61,797 nucleotides of DNA from Christensenella sp. UBA1750 (GCA_002315655.1 DCHO01000049.1:1-61797), one strand, 5' to 3'. Shown: positions 1 through 8,475, numbered from the stretch's first letter. Notes: generated by a model from the sequence alone, not told the origin. Translations and numbers: made by a program.

Positions 1-38
1 CCGGCCGTGAATCGTAGATGAACAGGGCTTGCAATTCT

Positions 39-86
39 GTGTCAAAGAACGAAGTTCTTTGACACACTGAAGCACGAAATGTGCTT
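39..86. repeat. two adjacent stem-loops
   Basis: A perfect 12-bp inverted repeat (39-50 with 54-65, 3-nt loop) is followed at once by a 6-bp inverted repeat (70-75 with 81-86). Neither has a clear T-run on the plus strand. They may end a gene lying left of the window or belong to a dispersed repeat family; neither can be decided here. Confidence 0.5.
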
Positions 87-94
87 ATATAACG

Positions 95-138
95 AAAAAA
101 GGTGCCCGAAGGCAGTGCACAGCGCATGGCCTTCGGGC
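95..138 (-). terminator. rho-independent terminator of the Cys-rich gene
   Basis: A perfect 10-bp stem (arms 104-113 and 129-138) is followed, in the minus direction, by a six-T run corresponding to A95-A100. It lies just downstream of the minus-strand cysteine-rich ORF and supports that ORF being transcribed. Confidence 0.75.
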
Positions 139-159
139 GATTTGTGTATGGAGGGTGGT

Positions 160-366
160 TTAGGAGGGGAGGCCGGAGACGGAGCAGCAGCGGCAGGAAG
201 AACAGCCGCCCGAGCAGGAGGAACATCCGCCGGAGGCGCCGCAGGAGCAGCTGCCCTGGCAGCGGACGCCGGTGGAGGTTACGGTGATGCAGCTGCCGGG
301 GCAGGTGGAGGTGTAGCGGATCTGCCGGATGCCGGATTGGTGGTGCGAGCAGGAGGAACAGGCCAT
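160..366 (-). CDS. small cysteine-rich protein (68 aa)
   Basis: The family is not recognised. The start is the ATG at 366, preceded on the minus strand by AAAGGTGG at good spacing; an in-frame upstream ATG has no such site. The 68-residue product has 13 cysteines, begins MACSSC, and ends in a Ser/Gly/Cys-rich half with repeated CSSC units and a CRCC motif. There is no signal peptide or membrane segment. A strong terminator follows. The plus-strand reading of the same DNA is an Ala/Gly-rich shadow. Possible roles are metal binding, a spore or coat component, or a modified-peptide precursor, but none is shown by the sequence. It is divergent from the LUD gene. Confidence 0.6.
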   Translation of the reverse strand: MACSSCSHHQSGIRQIRYTSTCPGSCITVTSTGVRCQGSCSCGASGGCSSCSGGCSSCRCCSVSGLPS

Positions 367-440
367 GAAGATGCCACCTTTCTGTGTGCGGTGTGCAGAA
401 AGATTTCTGCCGCTATATCCTATGCAAGAGCGGGACAATT

Positions 441-449
441 TGCTATAAT
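441..449 (+). promoter_or_regulatory. extended -10 promoter for the LUD gene
   Basis: TGC directly precedes TATAAT at 444-449, which is an extended -10. No good -35 is seen. It lies 29 nt before the LUD start codon. Confidence 0.55.
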
Positions 450-477
450 GAGCGTAAAAGCAAAAGGAGGACAGCGT

Positions 478-1086
478 ATGGAGAAACTGATGAAGCTGGC
501 GGAGCAGCTCTCAAAAAGGGATTACAGTGCCGTGTGTTTTGCAACCGCAGAGGAAGCGAAGGCACACATTCTTTCCGAAATCAAGGAAGGAGAGAGCGTC
601 GGCATCGGCGGCAGCATGACGGTGAAGAGCTTGGGATTGGACGCGGCGCTGTCGGAGCGCGGAAACAGTGTTTTCTGGCACTGGAACGCGAAACCGGGTG
701 AAGGCTTTGCCATGCAGAAGCAGGCGGCCTTTGCTGACGTGTACCTGTGCTCCGCCAATGCCGTGACGAAGGACGGCATCCTTGTTAACATCGACCAGTT
801 CGGCAACCGCTTGGCGGGGCTGATGTTCGGCACCGGGCGGGTATATGTGATCGCTGGGAAAAACAAACTGGTGGGGAACATCGAGGAAGCGCTGGATCGC
901 ATCAAGAATGTGGTCGCGCCGCAGAATGCCCGGCGGCTGAACCTGAACACCCCTTGTGCCAAACTGGGACAATGCACCGACTGCAACAGCCCCCAGCGGA
1001 TGTGCCACGCCACCTTACTGTTGGAACGAAAGCCCGGTACGCACCCCATCGAAGTGGTGCTGGTGAACGAGGACTTGGGCTATTGA
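478..1086 (+). CDS. LUD-domain protein (LutC/YkgG-like, DUF162)
   Basis: A 202-aa single LUD-domain protein. The start ATG at 478 has AAAAGGAGG seven nt upstream; the longer reading from 79 overlaps the cysteine-rich gene and is a shadow. The C-terminal segment has the Cys-containing signature of stand-alone 'lactate utilization' proteins (CAKLGQCTDC, then RMC and a terminal VLVNEDLGY). LutA and LutB are not nearby, so lactate oxidation cannot be inferred; single-LUD proteins of this group have no firmly assigned reaction. It is followed after one base by a GNAT gene, so the two are probably cotranscribed. Confidence 0.85.
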   Translation: MEKLMKLAEQLSKRDYSAVCFATAEEAKAHILSEIKEGESVGIGGSMTVKSLGLDAALSERGNSVFWHWNAKPGEGFAMQKQAAFADVYLCSANAVTKDGILVNIDQFGNRLAGLMFGTGRVYVIAGKNKLVGNIEEALDRIKNVVAPQNARRLNLNTPCAKLGQCTDCNSPQRMCHATLLLERKPGTHPIEVVLVNEDLGY

Positions 1087-1087
1087 C

Positions 1088-1576
1088 ATGAACATGGATG
1101 CAATCGAGTGTTTGGGCATCAAGCGGGTGCTGGACAGAGGCACGGCAGAGGTGCTGTTCCGGGACGAGGGAACAATCCTTGTGAAGGACACGGTTTCCGG
1201 CGCGGTGATGCTGGCTTCCGATGATGCGGAGGCGGGCAAAAAGGCTTTGACCGAAAATTACGATCTCATTTCCCCCGAGGAGCTGCGGGAAGTGATTGAA
1301 AGAGAAGCTTTGCTCATCGGGGAAAAGGACGGGGATAAAGTGGGCTTTATCGGGGAGCACCTGGAGGGCAGTATGGGACTGCTCTATGTGATCCCGGAGC
1401 ACAGAAGGAACCATTACGCGCAGGAGCTGGAAAGCATCTATGTTTCAAAAACGCTGGACAAAGGGTTTATCCCCTTCGGACAGGTGAAGGCGGGCAACGA
1501 GCCTTCCCTGCGTTTACAGGAGAAATTGGGGTTCACCAGATCGGAAACGTTGATCTATTGGATGTGGAAAGAATAA
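1088..1576 (+). CDS. GNAT-like N-acetyltransferase
   Basis: A 162-aa protein. The C-terminal half looks like the GNAT fold: a GLLYVIPEHRR strand/P-loop region (a loose form of the Q/RxxGxG/A acetyl-CoA motif) and a terminal segment with NEPSLRLQEKLGF, typical of the last helix and strand. The first 80 residues are not recognised. It starts one base after the LUD stop and ends 17 nt before the next GNAT gene. The acceptor substrate cannot be read from the sequence. Confidence 0.75.
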   Translation: MNMDAIECLGIKRVLDRGTAEVLFRDEGTILVKDTVSGAVMLASDDAEAGKKALTENYDLISPEELREVIEREALLIGEKDGDKVGFIGEHLEGSMGLLYVIPEHRRNHYAQELESIYVSKTLDKGFIPFGQVKAGNEPSLRLQEKLGFTRSETLIYWMWKE

Positions 1577-1593
1577 AAAGGGAGGCAGATAAG

Positions 1594-2457
1594 ATGAACA
1601 GACGTTCCTTTTCGGAAAGGGATTATGATGCGGTTTATGCTTTTCTTCTCAAGATGAACCGTGAGAACAAGACCTACATCAACTGGAATTGGGCGCGGTT
1701 TGAATGGATGTACTGGCATCGTGACTTTGAAAAGAGCCTGGAAAACAGCATTGGCCTGTGGATGGAAAATGACGAGGTTGCAGGTGTCGCCATCTATGAC
1801 CAGTACTTTGGTGAAGGCTATGTTGGGGCATTACCTGCCTATCGTTCTTTAATTCCCGAAATTCTGCAATACGCTTATGAACAACTCAAAGATGACAACG
1901 GTTTGGGAATCGCAATCAACGATGCGGACGAAGGGATGCAGTCTGCCGCGAAAGAGCAGGGCTTTACGCTTTCGGAGCAGACGGAGAACATTATGCGCAT
2001 ACCGATTGATCATCAATTCTGCGTTCATTTGCCAAAAGGGTTATCCATACGGGAGATTGACCGGGAGAAGGACGGAGAAAAGTATGACGAGGTGCTGTGG
2101 AAGGGCTTTGACCACGGGAATGACAGAGAGGAATTCCTGCGCGAGAACACGCTGAAAATCCCTGAACGCAAGCATTACAGACAGGAATTGTGTCTGGCTG
2201 TTGCGGATGCGCAGGACAATTTCATTGCACACGCGCAAGGGTGGCTTGCAGATAACACCGACTATCTGTATGTTGAGCCGGTTTGTGTGATTCCGCAGGC
2301 ACGCGGAAGCGGCATCGGCAACTGTGTGGTGAAGGAACTGTTGAACCGCGCTGCACAACTTGGGGCAAAGCAGGCTTATGTGATCTCCGATAATCCGTTC
2401 TATGAAAAAATAGGGTTTGTAAACGATCAGCATTACACCTTCTGGTGGAAAGAATAG
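1594..2457 (+). CDS. GNAT family N-acetyltransferase, two-domain length
   Basis: A 287-aa protein. The ATG at 1594 is chosen over an upstream in-frame ATG inside the previous gene because GGGAGG precedes it correctly. The C-terminal GNAT domain carries the acetyl-CoA loop QARGSGIG in the VCVIP strand context and ends with FYEKIGF. The N-terminal half resembles a second, degenerate GNAT fold lacking the loop. It sits between another GNAT gene and a glycosidase with short gaps, suggesting one transcript. The substrate is unknown. Confidence 0.8.
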   Translation: MNRRSFSERDYDAVYAFLLKMNRENKTYINWNWARFEWMYWHRDFEKSLENSIGLWMENDEVAGVAIYDQYFGEGYVGALPAYRSLIPEILQYAYEQLKDDNGLGIAINDADEGMQSAAKEQGFTLSEQTENIMRIPIDHQFCVHLPKGLSIREIDREKDGEKYDEVLWKGFDHGNDREEFLRENTLKIPERKHYRQELCLAVADAQDNFIAHAQGWLADNTDYLYVEPVCVIPQARGSGIGNCVVKELLNRAAQLGAKQAYVISDNPFYEKIGFVNDQHYTFWWKE

Positions 2458-2466
2458 GAGTAAAGT

Positions 2467-4437
2467 ATGGCAGTTTGGATCTGGTACCCGCAGGATTTTG
2501 AGATTGACCTGTGCGGCAAGGTGGAGTTTCGCCGCCGCGACCACGGCATGACCTATCCGACCGTTTGGCGGTTGGACGCCCCCTCGCGCTCGGTGCATTT
2601 TGTGAAGAAATATACGCTGGATGCGCCCGGCACCATCCGCATTTTTGCGCAGGGCGAGCCGTATTGCTGCATTGACAATCTGGTTGTGCCCGACAGATGC
2701 GAAACCGTGGAGCTGCCTAAGGGAACCCACGAATTGCGGGTCGGCGTGATGAGCCTTCATTCCCTTCCTGCGCTCTACATTGACGGCGCACTGGAAACCG
2801 ATGAGAGCTTTGTCACCTCCGATGATTTTGTGCATTTCGTTCCCTGCGGCTACTCGAAGCTGTTCGACGCGCCGGAGAAACGCCCGGAGGACTATCGGCT
2901 GCCCACCAGACACCTTGACCCGGTGGGGAAGACCAAGGAAGGCTACTGGGATTTCGGTAAGGAGAGCTTCGGCTTTATTCACTTTGACGCGGCGAAGGAC
3001 GGCGAGTGCATCGTCTTTTGCGGTGAATCCGTCCCGGAATGTGACGCGGGCATGGGCGCGGAGCTGTGGGACAGGGTGCAGGTGAAAAAGGGACAGCACG
3101 TCCGCATCGACACCCGCGCTCTGCGTTACCTGCGCATTGACGGAGATGTGGAGGACGGCAGCGTCTATGTGGAGGAGGAGTACAACGGGCTTCCCTTCCG
3201 CGCTTCTTTTAAGAGCAACGATGCGCGGCTGAACAAAATTTATGATGTTTCGGCCTATACGATGGAAATGTGTACCCGCGAGTTTTTCCTGGACGGCTTG
3301 AAGCGCGACCGCTGGCTGTGGGCGGGGGATGCGCTGGAATCGGTGATGATGAACCCCTATTCCTATTTTGATTCCGAAACCACAAGAAGAACGCTGGCCG
3401 CCCTGCGCGGACGCGAGCCCTTCACCCAGCACATCAACCGCATTCTGGATTATTCCTTCTATTGGGTCATTTCCGTGTGGGAGGACTTCTTTGCCACGGG
3501 CGATGCCTCCTTCATCCGCTCCATCTATTCCAAGATGGTCTCCATGATGGAATACACGCTTTCCTGTTGCAACGAGGACGGCTTCATCGTGGGCAGAAAG
3601 CAGGACTGGGTGTTTGTGGACTGGGCGGACATGAGCAAGGAAGGCGAGCTGTGCATCGAACAGGTGCTGCTGTGGAAGGCCATGGACATTCTGCACAGGA
3701 GCGCGGAATTGCTGGACAAGGAGGAAGATGCGGCACGCTTCGGCGGCATTGCGGACAAGCTGAAAGATAAGATCATGGAGGTCTTCTGGTCGGAGGAAAA
3801 GGGTACGTTGCTGCACCAGCGACTGAACGGAAAGGTACAAGGGCACACCCGCTACGCGCCCATGTTTGCGCTGATGTACGGGATGTTGACTCCCGAACAG
3901 GAACAGTTGGTGATTGCAAACTCCTTACTGGGCGGCGATGCGCCGAAGATCACCACGCCCTATATGCGCTTTTACGAGATGGACGCCCTCATGCGTTGCG
4001 GAAAAGCGGAAGAAGTGCTTTCCGATGTGAAGGCCTACTGGGGCGGGATGCTGGACTTGGGCGCAACGACCATCTGGGAGCAGTTTGACCCGGAGGAAAA
4101 GGGCTTGGAGCATTATGCCATGTACGGCAGACCCTTCGGGCGCTCCCTGTGCCACTGCTGGGGCGCGGGCCCGATTTATCTCTGCGGGCGGTATGTGCTG
4201 GGCGTAAAGCCCTTAGAGCCGGGGTATGCAAAATACGAAGTCGCACCGCAAACAGGCGGGCTTCATCAGGCTTCTGGCTCCGTGCCGACAACGGACGGTG
4301 ATATTTCGGTGGAGATTGACGGCGAGCACGTCACGGTGAGCAGCACCTGCGGCGGGGAAGGAACCCTCATCTGGAACGGAGAAACCGTGCAGATTCCTGC
4401 CGGAACCAAAGAGAAACCGGCTGTTGTGAAATTATAA
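2467..4437 (+). CDS. alpha-L-rhamnosidase-like glycoside hydrolase (GH78-type)
   Basis: A 656-aa cytoplasmic-type protein without a signal peptide. An N-terminal beta-sandwich region precedes an (alpha/alpha)6-barrel region. The GH78 signature is recognisable near residue 276 as DGLKRDRWLWAGD, holding the conserved acidic and Arg positions, and near 534 as GATTIWEQF, where the family has a conserved Glu. These motifs point to release of rhamnose or a similar deoxy-sugar from glycans. It is shorter than many GH78 enzymes, which carry extra carbohydrate-binding domains. A strong terminator follows. The specificity is inferred, not seen. Confidence 0.8.
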   Translation: MAVWIWYPQDFEIDLCGKVEFRRRDHGMTYPTVWRLDAPSRSVHFVKKYTLDAPGTIRIFAQGEPYCCIDNLVVPDRCETVELPKGTHELRVGVMSLHSLPALYIDGALETDESFVTSDDFVHFVPCGYSKLFDAPEKRPEDYRLPTRHLDPVGKTKEGYWDFGKESFGFIHFDAAKDGECIVFCGESVPECDAGMGAELWDRVQVKKGQHVRIDTRALRYLRIDGDVEDGSVYVEEEYNGLPFRASFKSNDARLNKIYDVSAYTMEMCTREFFLDGLKRDRWLWAGDALESVMMNPYSYFDSETTRRTLAALRGREPFTQHINRILDYSFYWVISVWEDFFATGDASFIRSIYSKMVSMMEYTLSCCNEDGFIVGRKQDWVFVDWADMSKEGELCIEQVLLWKAMDILHRSAELLDKEEDAARFGGIADKLKDKIMEVFWSEEKGTLLHQRLNGKVQGHTRYAPMFALMYGMLTPEQEQLVIANSLLGGDAPKITTPYMRFYEMDALMRCGKAEEVLSDVKAYWGGMLDLGATTIWEQFDPEEKGLEHYAMYGRPFGRSLCHCWGAGPIYLCGRYVLGVKPLEPGYAKYEVAPQTGGLHQASGSVPTTDGDISVEIDGEHVTVSSTCGGEGTLIWNGETVQIPAGTKEKPAVVKL

Positions 4438-4443
4438 ACAGTA

Positions 4444-4483
4444 CACCAAAAGAGGCGGAAAACCGCTTCTTTTGGTGCTTTTT
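4444..4483 (+). terminator. rho-independent terminator
   Basis: A 15-bp stem with a single G-T pair and an AAAA loop is followed by CTTTTT, directly after the glycosidase stop. Confidence 0.9.
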
Positions 4484-4496
4484 GGCGGCTTCTCTT

Positions 4497-4526
4497 TTGC
4501 ATCCTTCCGATTCCTGCTAATGTAAT
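4497..4526 (+). promoter_or_regulatory. candidate promoter for minDE
   Basis: TTGCAT (4497-4502), an 18-nt spacer and TGTAAT (4521-4526) lie between the preceding terminator and minD. Confidence 0.45.
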
Positions 4527-4566
4527 TTCAGGGAATTTTCCGGGAAATGAAAGGCAGGAGAGGAAC

Positions 4567-5358
4567 ATGGGAGAGGCAATCGTGATCACTTCGGGAAAGG
4601 GCGGCGTGGGGAAGACCACGGCAACGCTGAACATCGGCGCGGCGCTGGCACTGAAAGGCGCGCACGTTGTTCTTGTGGACACGGACATCGGACTTAGGAA
4701 TCTGGATGTGGTCATGGGGCTGGAGGAGAAGGTGACGTATGACTTGATCGACGTGCTGGAGGGCAAGTGCCGCATTCGGCAGGCGCTTGTGGACGATCCG
4801 CGCTTTTTCGGCAGGCTGCATCTTCTCCCGGCGGCGCAGACGCGGGACAAGCGGGAGATCGAGGCGGAACAGATGCGGTCTCTGGCCAAGGAACTGAAAG
4901 GAATGTTCGATTTTGTGCTCATTGACTGCCCGGCGGGCATCGAAACGGGCTTCGTGAATGCCGTGGCGGGGGCGGATTCCGCCGTGGTCGTGACCATGCC
5001 GGAGGTGTCCTCCGTGCGGGACGCGGATAAAGTCATCAGCATTCTGAAAGCTCTATCCATGCCAAAGCCGAAGATCATCGTCAACCGTCTGCGGACGAAG
5101 ATGGTGCGCCGGGGCGACATGATGGACGAAAACGACATGGCGGAAATGCTTGCCTGTGAATTGCTCGGCATCATCCCGGACGATGAGACGGTGATCCGCG
5201 CCGGGAACTTAGGGGAGCCTGTGGTGCGCGGGACAAGCCCGGTGTCGCTGGCTTACCGCAATATTGCGGAGCGTTTGCAGGGGGAAAACGTGCCTTTGCA
5301 GGTTCTCCACCGGGAAAAATTCAGCATTTTCCGCAAACTCAAACGGAAACTGGGATGA
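4567..5358 (+). CDS. minD: septum site-determining ATPase MinD
   Basis: A 263-aa ParA/MinD-type ATPase. The deviant Walker A (GKGGVGKTT) is at residues 9-17, followed by VDTDIGLRNLD and DCPAG motifs. The C-terminus (FSIFRKLKRKLG) is a basic amphipathic helix, the expected membrane-targeting sequence. MinD binds membrane as an ATP dimer and, with MinC, blocks FtsZ assembly at wrong sites. minE follows in an apparent operon, but minC is not in the window. AGGAGAGG precedes the ATG. Confidence 0.97.
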   Translation: MGEAIVITSGKGGVGKTTATLNIGAALALKGAHVVLVDTDIGLRNLDVVMGLEEKVTYDLIDVLEGKCRIRQALVDDPRFFGRLHLLPAAQTRDKREIEAEQMRSLAKELKGMFDFVLIDCPAGIETGFVNAVAGADSAVVVTMPEVSSVRDADKVISILKALSMPKPKIIVNRLRTKMVRRGDMMDENDMAEMLACELLGIIPDDETVIRAGNLGEPVVRGTSPVSLAYRNIAERLQGENVPLQVLHREKFSIFRKLKRKLG

Positions 5359-5369
5359 AGGAGGGGCAC

Positions 5370-5618
5370 ATGAGCATTTTTCAGAGCAACAAAACGGGCG
5401 CGGCGGCAAAGGCGCGGCTCAATACCTGTCTTCGGGAAGACAGAACGCACCTGACCAACCGGGAGCTGATGCTGATTCGGCTTGATGTGCTCGCCGCGCT
5501 TTCCGAATATGTGGAAATGGAGCGGGAGAGCATGAAGGTTTCTCTGGTTCATGGAGGACAAAATGAGCCAAACTCCCTTCTGATCTCGGTTCCGATCTTA
5601 GTCCGGAAGGCAAAATGA
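5370..5618 (+). CDS. minE: cell division topological specificity factor MinE
   Basis: An 82-aa protein. The ATG at 5370 is chosen because GGAGGGG precedes it; an upstream ATG overlaps the minD stop. The region around residues 25-45 (LTNRELMLIRLDVLAAL) is the part that in MinE contacts MinD and stimulates its ATPase. A dimerisation beta segment follows (LLISVPI). It lies 11 nt after minD, so it is cotranscribed. A Min oscillator is implied, although minC is not seen. Confidence 0.85.
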   Translation: MSIFQSNKTGAAAKARLNTCLREDRTHLTNRELMLIRLDVLAALSEYVEMERESMKVSLVHGGQNEPNSLLISVPILVRKAK

Positions 5619-5670
5619 GGGCAATTCTATCACAATAAGAAGAAATGTCATAAATCTTGCAGGAATTTGT

Positions 5671-5698
5671 TTGCATTTTTTTCCTGTTTGTGTATAAT
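5671..5698 (+). promoter_or_regulatory. sigma-A promoter for darA
   Basis: TTGCAT (5671-5676), a 16-nt T-rich spacer and TATAAT (5693-5698) lie about 43 nt before the darA start. Confidence 0.7.
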
Positions 5699-5740
5699 AG
5701 AAGGTGTAAAGAAATTATCCTTTCCGACAGGAGGTTTATT

Positions 5741-6070
5741 ATGAAACTCATTATCGCTATCGTTCAGGATGAAGATACGGCCCGTTTGGTCAGCAATCTG
5801 ATGAACGGCGGCTTCTCCGTCACCAAGCTCGCCACCACTGGCGGCTTCCTGCGCGCCGGCAACACCACCCTGCTCTTAGGTGTGGACGAATCCAAGTATC
5901 AGGCGGCTCTGGACATTATCGAGAAGGTCTGCAAGTCCCGCAAGCAGATCGCCACTTCTCCCTCTCCTGTGGCTGGCACCACCGGCGTTTATGTTCCCTA
6001 TCCCATCGAGGTCATGGTTGGCGGCGCGATCCTGTTCGTGCTGAATGTGGAACAGTTCATCAAGCTGTAA
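5741..6070 (+). CDS. darA: cyclic-di-AMP receptor, PII-like (DarA/PstA)
   Basis: A 109-aa PII-like protein of the YaaQ/DarA family. It has the family start MKLIIAIVQDED, the glycine-rich TTGGFLRAGNTTLLLGV segment that helps form the c-di-AMP pocket, and a late EQFIKL terminus. It binds c-di-AMP as a trimer in the cytosol; its output partner is not established. The ATG has AGGAGG upstream; an earlier in-frame start has none. holB follows 12 nt downstream, the same order seen in many Firmicutes (yaaQ-holB-yaaT). Confidence 0.93.
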   Translation: MKLIIAIVQDEDTARLVSNLMNGGFSVTKLATTGGFLRAGNTTLLLGVDESKYQAALDIIEKVCKSRKQIATSPSPVAGTTGVYVPYPIEVMVGGAILFVLNVEQFIKL

Positions 6071-6082
6071 TTCATCGTCAAA

Positions 6083-7069
6083 ATGGCATTGAAATTTAGT
6101 GAACTGCATGGGCAGCCGGGCGTGCTGGAGGAACTTAGGCGTTCCTTCACGGCAGGCTCGGTTGTTCATGCCTTTTTTATCCATGGGGATGCGGGCTGCG
6201 GCAAAAAAACGCTGGCCGAGACCCTATCTTTGGCGTTGCATTGTGAGCATTCTACGGACAAGCCCTGCATGGAATGCGGGAGCTGCATAAGGATGCTTTC
6301 CGGCAGCCATCCTGACCATATCCGGCTGAAATCCGAAAACGCCACCATCAGCGTGAAGGAGACCCGCGACCTCATTGACCGGCTTTCCGACAAGCCCTAT
6401 GAGGGCGGCAAGCGCACCGTGGTCATTGAGGACTGCGACAAAATGACCGACAGCGCCCAGAACGCCTTCTTAAAAACGCTGGAGGAGCCGGACGGGCAGA
6501 CGGTCTTCTTTCTGCTGACCGCTCATCCCGAGGCGGTGCTCACAACCATCCGTTCCCGCTGCCGCCCCATTTATATGCCGCGTCTCTCCAAGGACGTGAT
6601 CTTTGAAGACCTCATTCAAAGAGGCATTGCGCAGGAGAAGGCAACATACTTATCCAACCTGTGCGAAGGGGTGCTGGGGCGTGCGCTGGAATTGCAGAAG
6701 GACGACGACCCTTACTATGCCTATCGGGCGGAAGCGGTGCAGATGTTAAAGAACCTTCGGCACAAAGAGGATGTTCCCAAGGTTATGTCGAAAATGGATG
6801 ATAAGCGCAAAGCGGAGGATTCCTTGCAGTTCTTGTCTGTACTGGAAGCGGTGCTCCGCGATTTGTGGCGCGAAAAAGCAGAACTGCCGCTTATGGATTC
6901 TGCGATAGATGAGGAAATCAGTGACTTAGGCAGGCACTTTTCAATAGATGCGGTATCGGTCATTATGCAGGAGCTCATTTTCGTGCGCAAGCGGGTCAAC
7001 TCCCATGTGCAGTGGAAATCCGCCGTCAATCCGATGCTGCAAAGAATCGTGGAGGAAAGAACTTTATGA
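6083..7069 (+). CDS. holB: DNA polymerase III delta' subunit (HolB)
   Basis: A 328-aa clamp-loader subunit. Seen are a Walker A-like GDAGCGKKT near residue 33, the zinc-type cluster CMECGSC, a Walker B-like VVIEDCDKMT, the sensor region NAFLKTLEEP, and SRCRPI. Delta' acts with delta and tau/gamma to load the sliding clamp. It lies between darA and ricT, and its stop overlaps the ricT ATG (ATGA). No strong ribosome binding site is visible before the ATG, so translation may be coupled to darA. Confidence 0.95.
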   Translation: MALKFSELHGQPGVLEELRRSFTAGSVVHAFFIHGDAGCGKKTLAETLSLALHCEHSTDKPCMECGSCIRMLSGSHPDHIRLKSENATISVKETRDLIDRLSDKPYEGGKRTVVIEDCDKMTDSAQNAFLKTLEEPDGQTVFFLLTAHPEAVLTTIRSRCRPIYMPRLSKDVIFEDLIQRGIAQEKATYLSNLCEGVLGRALELQKDDDPYYAYRAEAVQMLKNLRHKEDVPKVMSKMDDKRKAEDSLQFLSVLEAVLRDLWREKAELPLMDSAIDEEISDLGRHFSIDAVSVIMQELIFVRKRVNSHVQWKSAVNPMLQRIVEERTL

Positions 7070-8427
7070 CAACGGTTATCGGTGTCTCCTTCAAGAGAGC
7101 CGGCAAAATGTATTATTTCGACCCCGCGGGACTGGAAATCCATCTGGGCGATCAGGTCATTGTAGAGACCGCCCGGGGCGTTGAGTGCGGGGACGTTGTG
7201 ACCGATCCCAAGCAGGTGGAGGATGAGGAGGTCGTTCAGCCCCTAAAGACGGTGATCCGTCTGGCCACCGACGAGGACAAAAAGCGCATCCAGATGAACG
7301 CCCGCAAGGAAAAGGAAGCCTTTGAGATCGGACAGGCGCGTATAGACTTTCACAAGCTGGAAATGAAGCTGGTGGATGTGGAATACACCTTCGATGTGAG
7401 CAAGATCATCTTCTATTTCACCGCCAACGGCCGTGTGGACTTCCGCGAGCTGGTCAAGGACATGGCTTCCATCTTCAAGACCCGCATCGAATTGCGCCAG
7501 ATCGGCGTGCGCGACGAGGCGAAGATGCTGGGCGGCTTGGGCTCCTGCGGGCGCCCTATTTGCTGCCGCACCTTCTTGGGCGATTTTGAGCCGGTGTCCA
7601 TCAAAATGGCGAAGGAGCAGAATCTGCTGCTCAACCCCACCAAGATTTCCGGCCTGTGCGGTCGCTTGATGTGCTGCTTAAAGTACGAACAGGACACCTA
7701 CGATGAGGTCTATCATAAAGTGCCCAAGGTCGGCAAGGAGGTCGTGACCCCCGACGGCAAGGGCATTGTGACGGAAATTGCCGTGATCCGCGAAAAGATC
7801 AAGGTTAAGGTCATCGGCAAGGAGGGCAATCCCGAATACAAGGAATACGGCTTCGATCAGGTGGCACTGGTGCCAAAGGACGGAAGCTCCGTGATCTTCC
7901 CCGAAGCAAAGCCGGAGGAGGAAGAACCCCTTGACCCCGAAATGACCGCCCTGCTCGGCGCGGAATCCATGAATCTCAATAAGGAAGAAACGGTTGTCAC
8001 TTCCGAAGCGCCTGACAGTGTCGTGGGTGAGGAAAAGCCCCGGCAGCAGGAGCGTCCCCGCCGCAGCCGCGGAGGCCGCGGGCACGGCGGAAACCGTGAC
8101 AATGCGCCACGAAGCGACAGAACCGAAGGACAGGCAAACGCGAACAATTCCCAGCAGGGGCAGGACAGGCAGCCCCGCGAGGGCGAGAACCGTCCCCGTC
8201 CCAACGGAAACCGCCCGCGCCCCAACAACGGGCAGAAGCAGGGGAACAATGACCGCAAGCCCCAGGAAAACAGGGGAGAGGGCAAGCCTGTCGGGGAGCA
8301 GCAGAATCGAGGCAACCGCGACAACCGCCGCCGGAACAACGGCGGAAGACGGGAAAACAACGGCGATCCCAACGCGGTGCGCACCATTCCCAAGCAACCG
8401 CAGCAGCCTAAGAACACAAACGAGTAA
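7066..8427 (+). CDS. ricT: RicT/YaaT (PSP1 domain) with long disordered tail
   Basis: A 453-aa protein. The ATG at 7066 overlaps the holB stop and is preceded by GGAGGA. Residues 1 to about 265 are the PSP1 core, with the two conserved cysteine clusters GSCGRPICC and GLCGRLMCC that in RicT help bind an Fe-S cluster with RicA and RicF. In Bacillus that complex stimulates RNase Y-dependent mRNA processing. About 150 further residues form a low-complexity tail rich in Arg, Gly, Asn, Gln and Pro. Bacillus RicT is about 275 aa, so the tail is an addition. Confidence 0.93.
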   Translation: MTTVIGVSFKRAGKMYYFDPAGLEIHLGDQVIVETARGVECGDVVTDPKQVEDEEVVQPLKTVIRLATDEDKKRIQMNARKEKEAFEIGQARIDFHKLEMKLVDVEYTFDVSKIIFYFTANGRVDFRELVKDMASIFKTRIELRQIGVRDEAKMLGGLGSCGRPICCRTFLGDFEPVSIKMAKEQNLLLNPTKISGLCGRLMCCLKYEQDTYDEVYHKVPKVGKEVVTPDGKGIVTEIAVIREKIKVKVIGKEGNPEYKEYGFDQVALVPKDGSSVIFPEAKPEEEEPLDPEMTALLGAESMNLNKEETVVTSEAPDSVVGEEKPRQQERPRRSRGGRGHGGNRDNAPRSDRTEGQANANNSQQGQDRQPREGENRPRPNGNRPRPNNGQKQGNNDRKPQENRGEGKPVGEQQNRGNRDNRRRNNGGRRENNGDPNAVRTIPKQPQQPKNTNE

Positions 8428-8431
8428 ATAC

Positions 8432-8459
8432 GGAAAAAGCATCGAAGGGTGCTTTTTCC
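8432..8459 (+). terminator. hairpin terminator after ricT
   Basis: GGAAAAAGCATC pairs with GGTGCTTTTTCC around a 4-nt loop, immediately after the ricT stop. The T-run is inside the 3' arm. Confidence 0.65.
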
Positions 8460-8475
8460 CCTATGGAGGAAAAGT

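Noticed and set aside
79..477. Longer N-terminus for the LUD protein
   Set aside because: The added residues are Ala/Gly-rich shadow sequence of the Cys-rich gene, and the ATG at 478 has its own ribosome site and -10 box.
2041..3846. A 601-aa open frame on the minus strand
   Set aside because: It lies opposite the glycosidase and the GNAT gene, with no domain or ribosome site; it is a mirror effect of GC-rich codon use.
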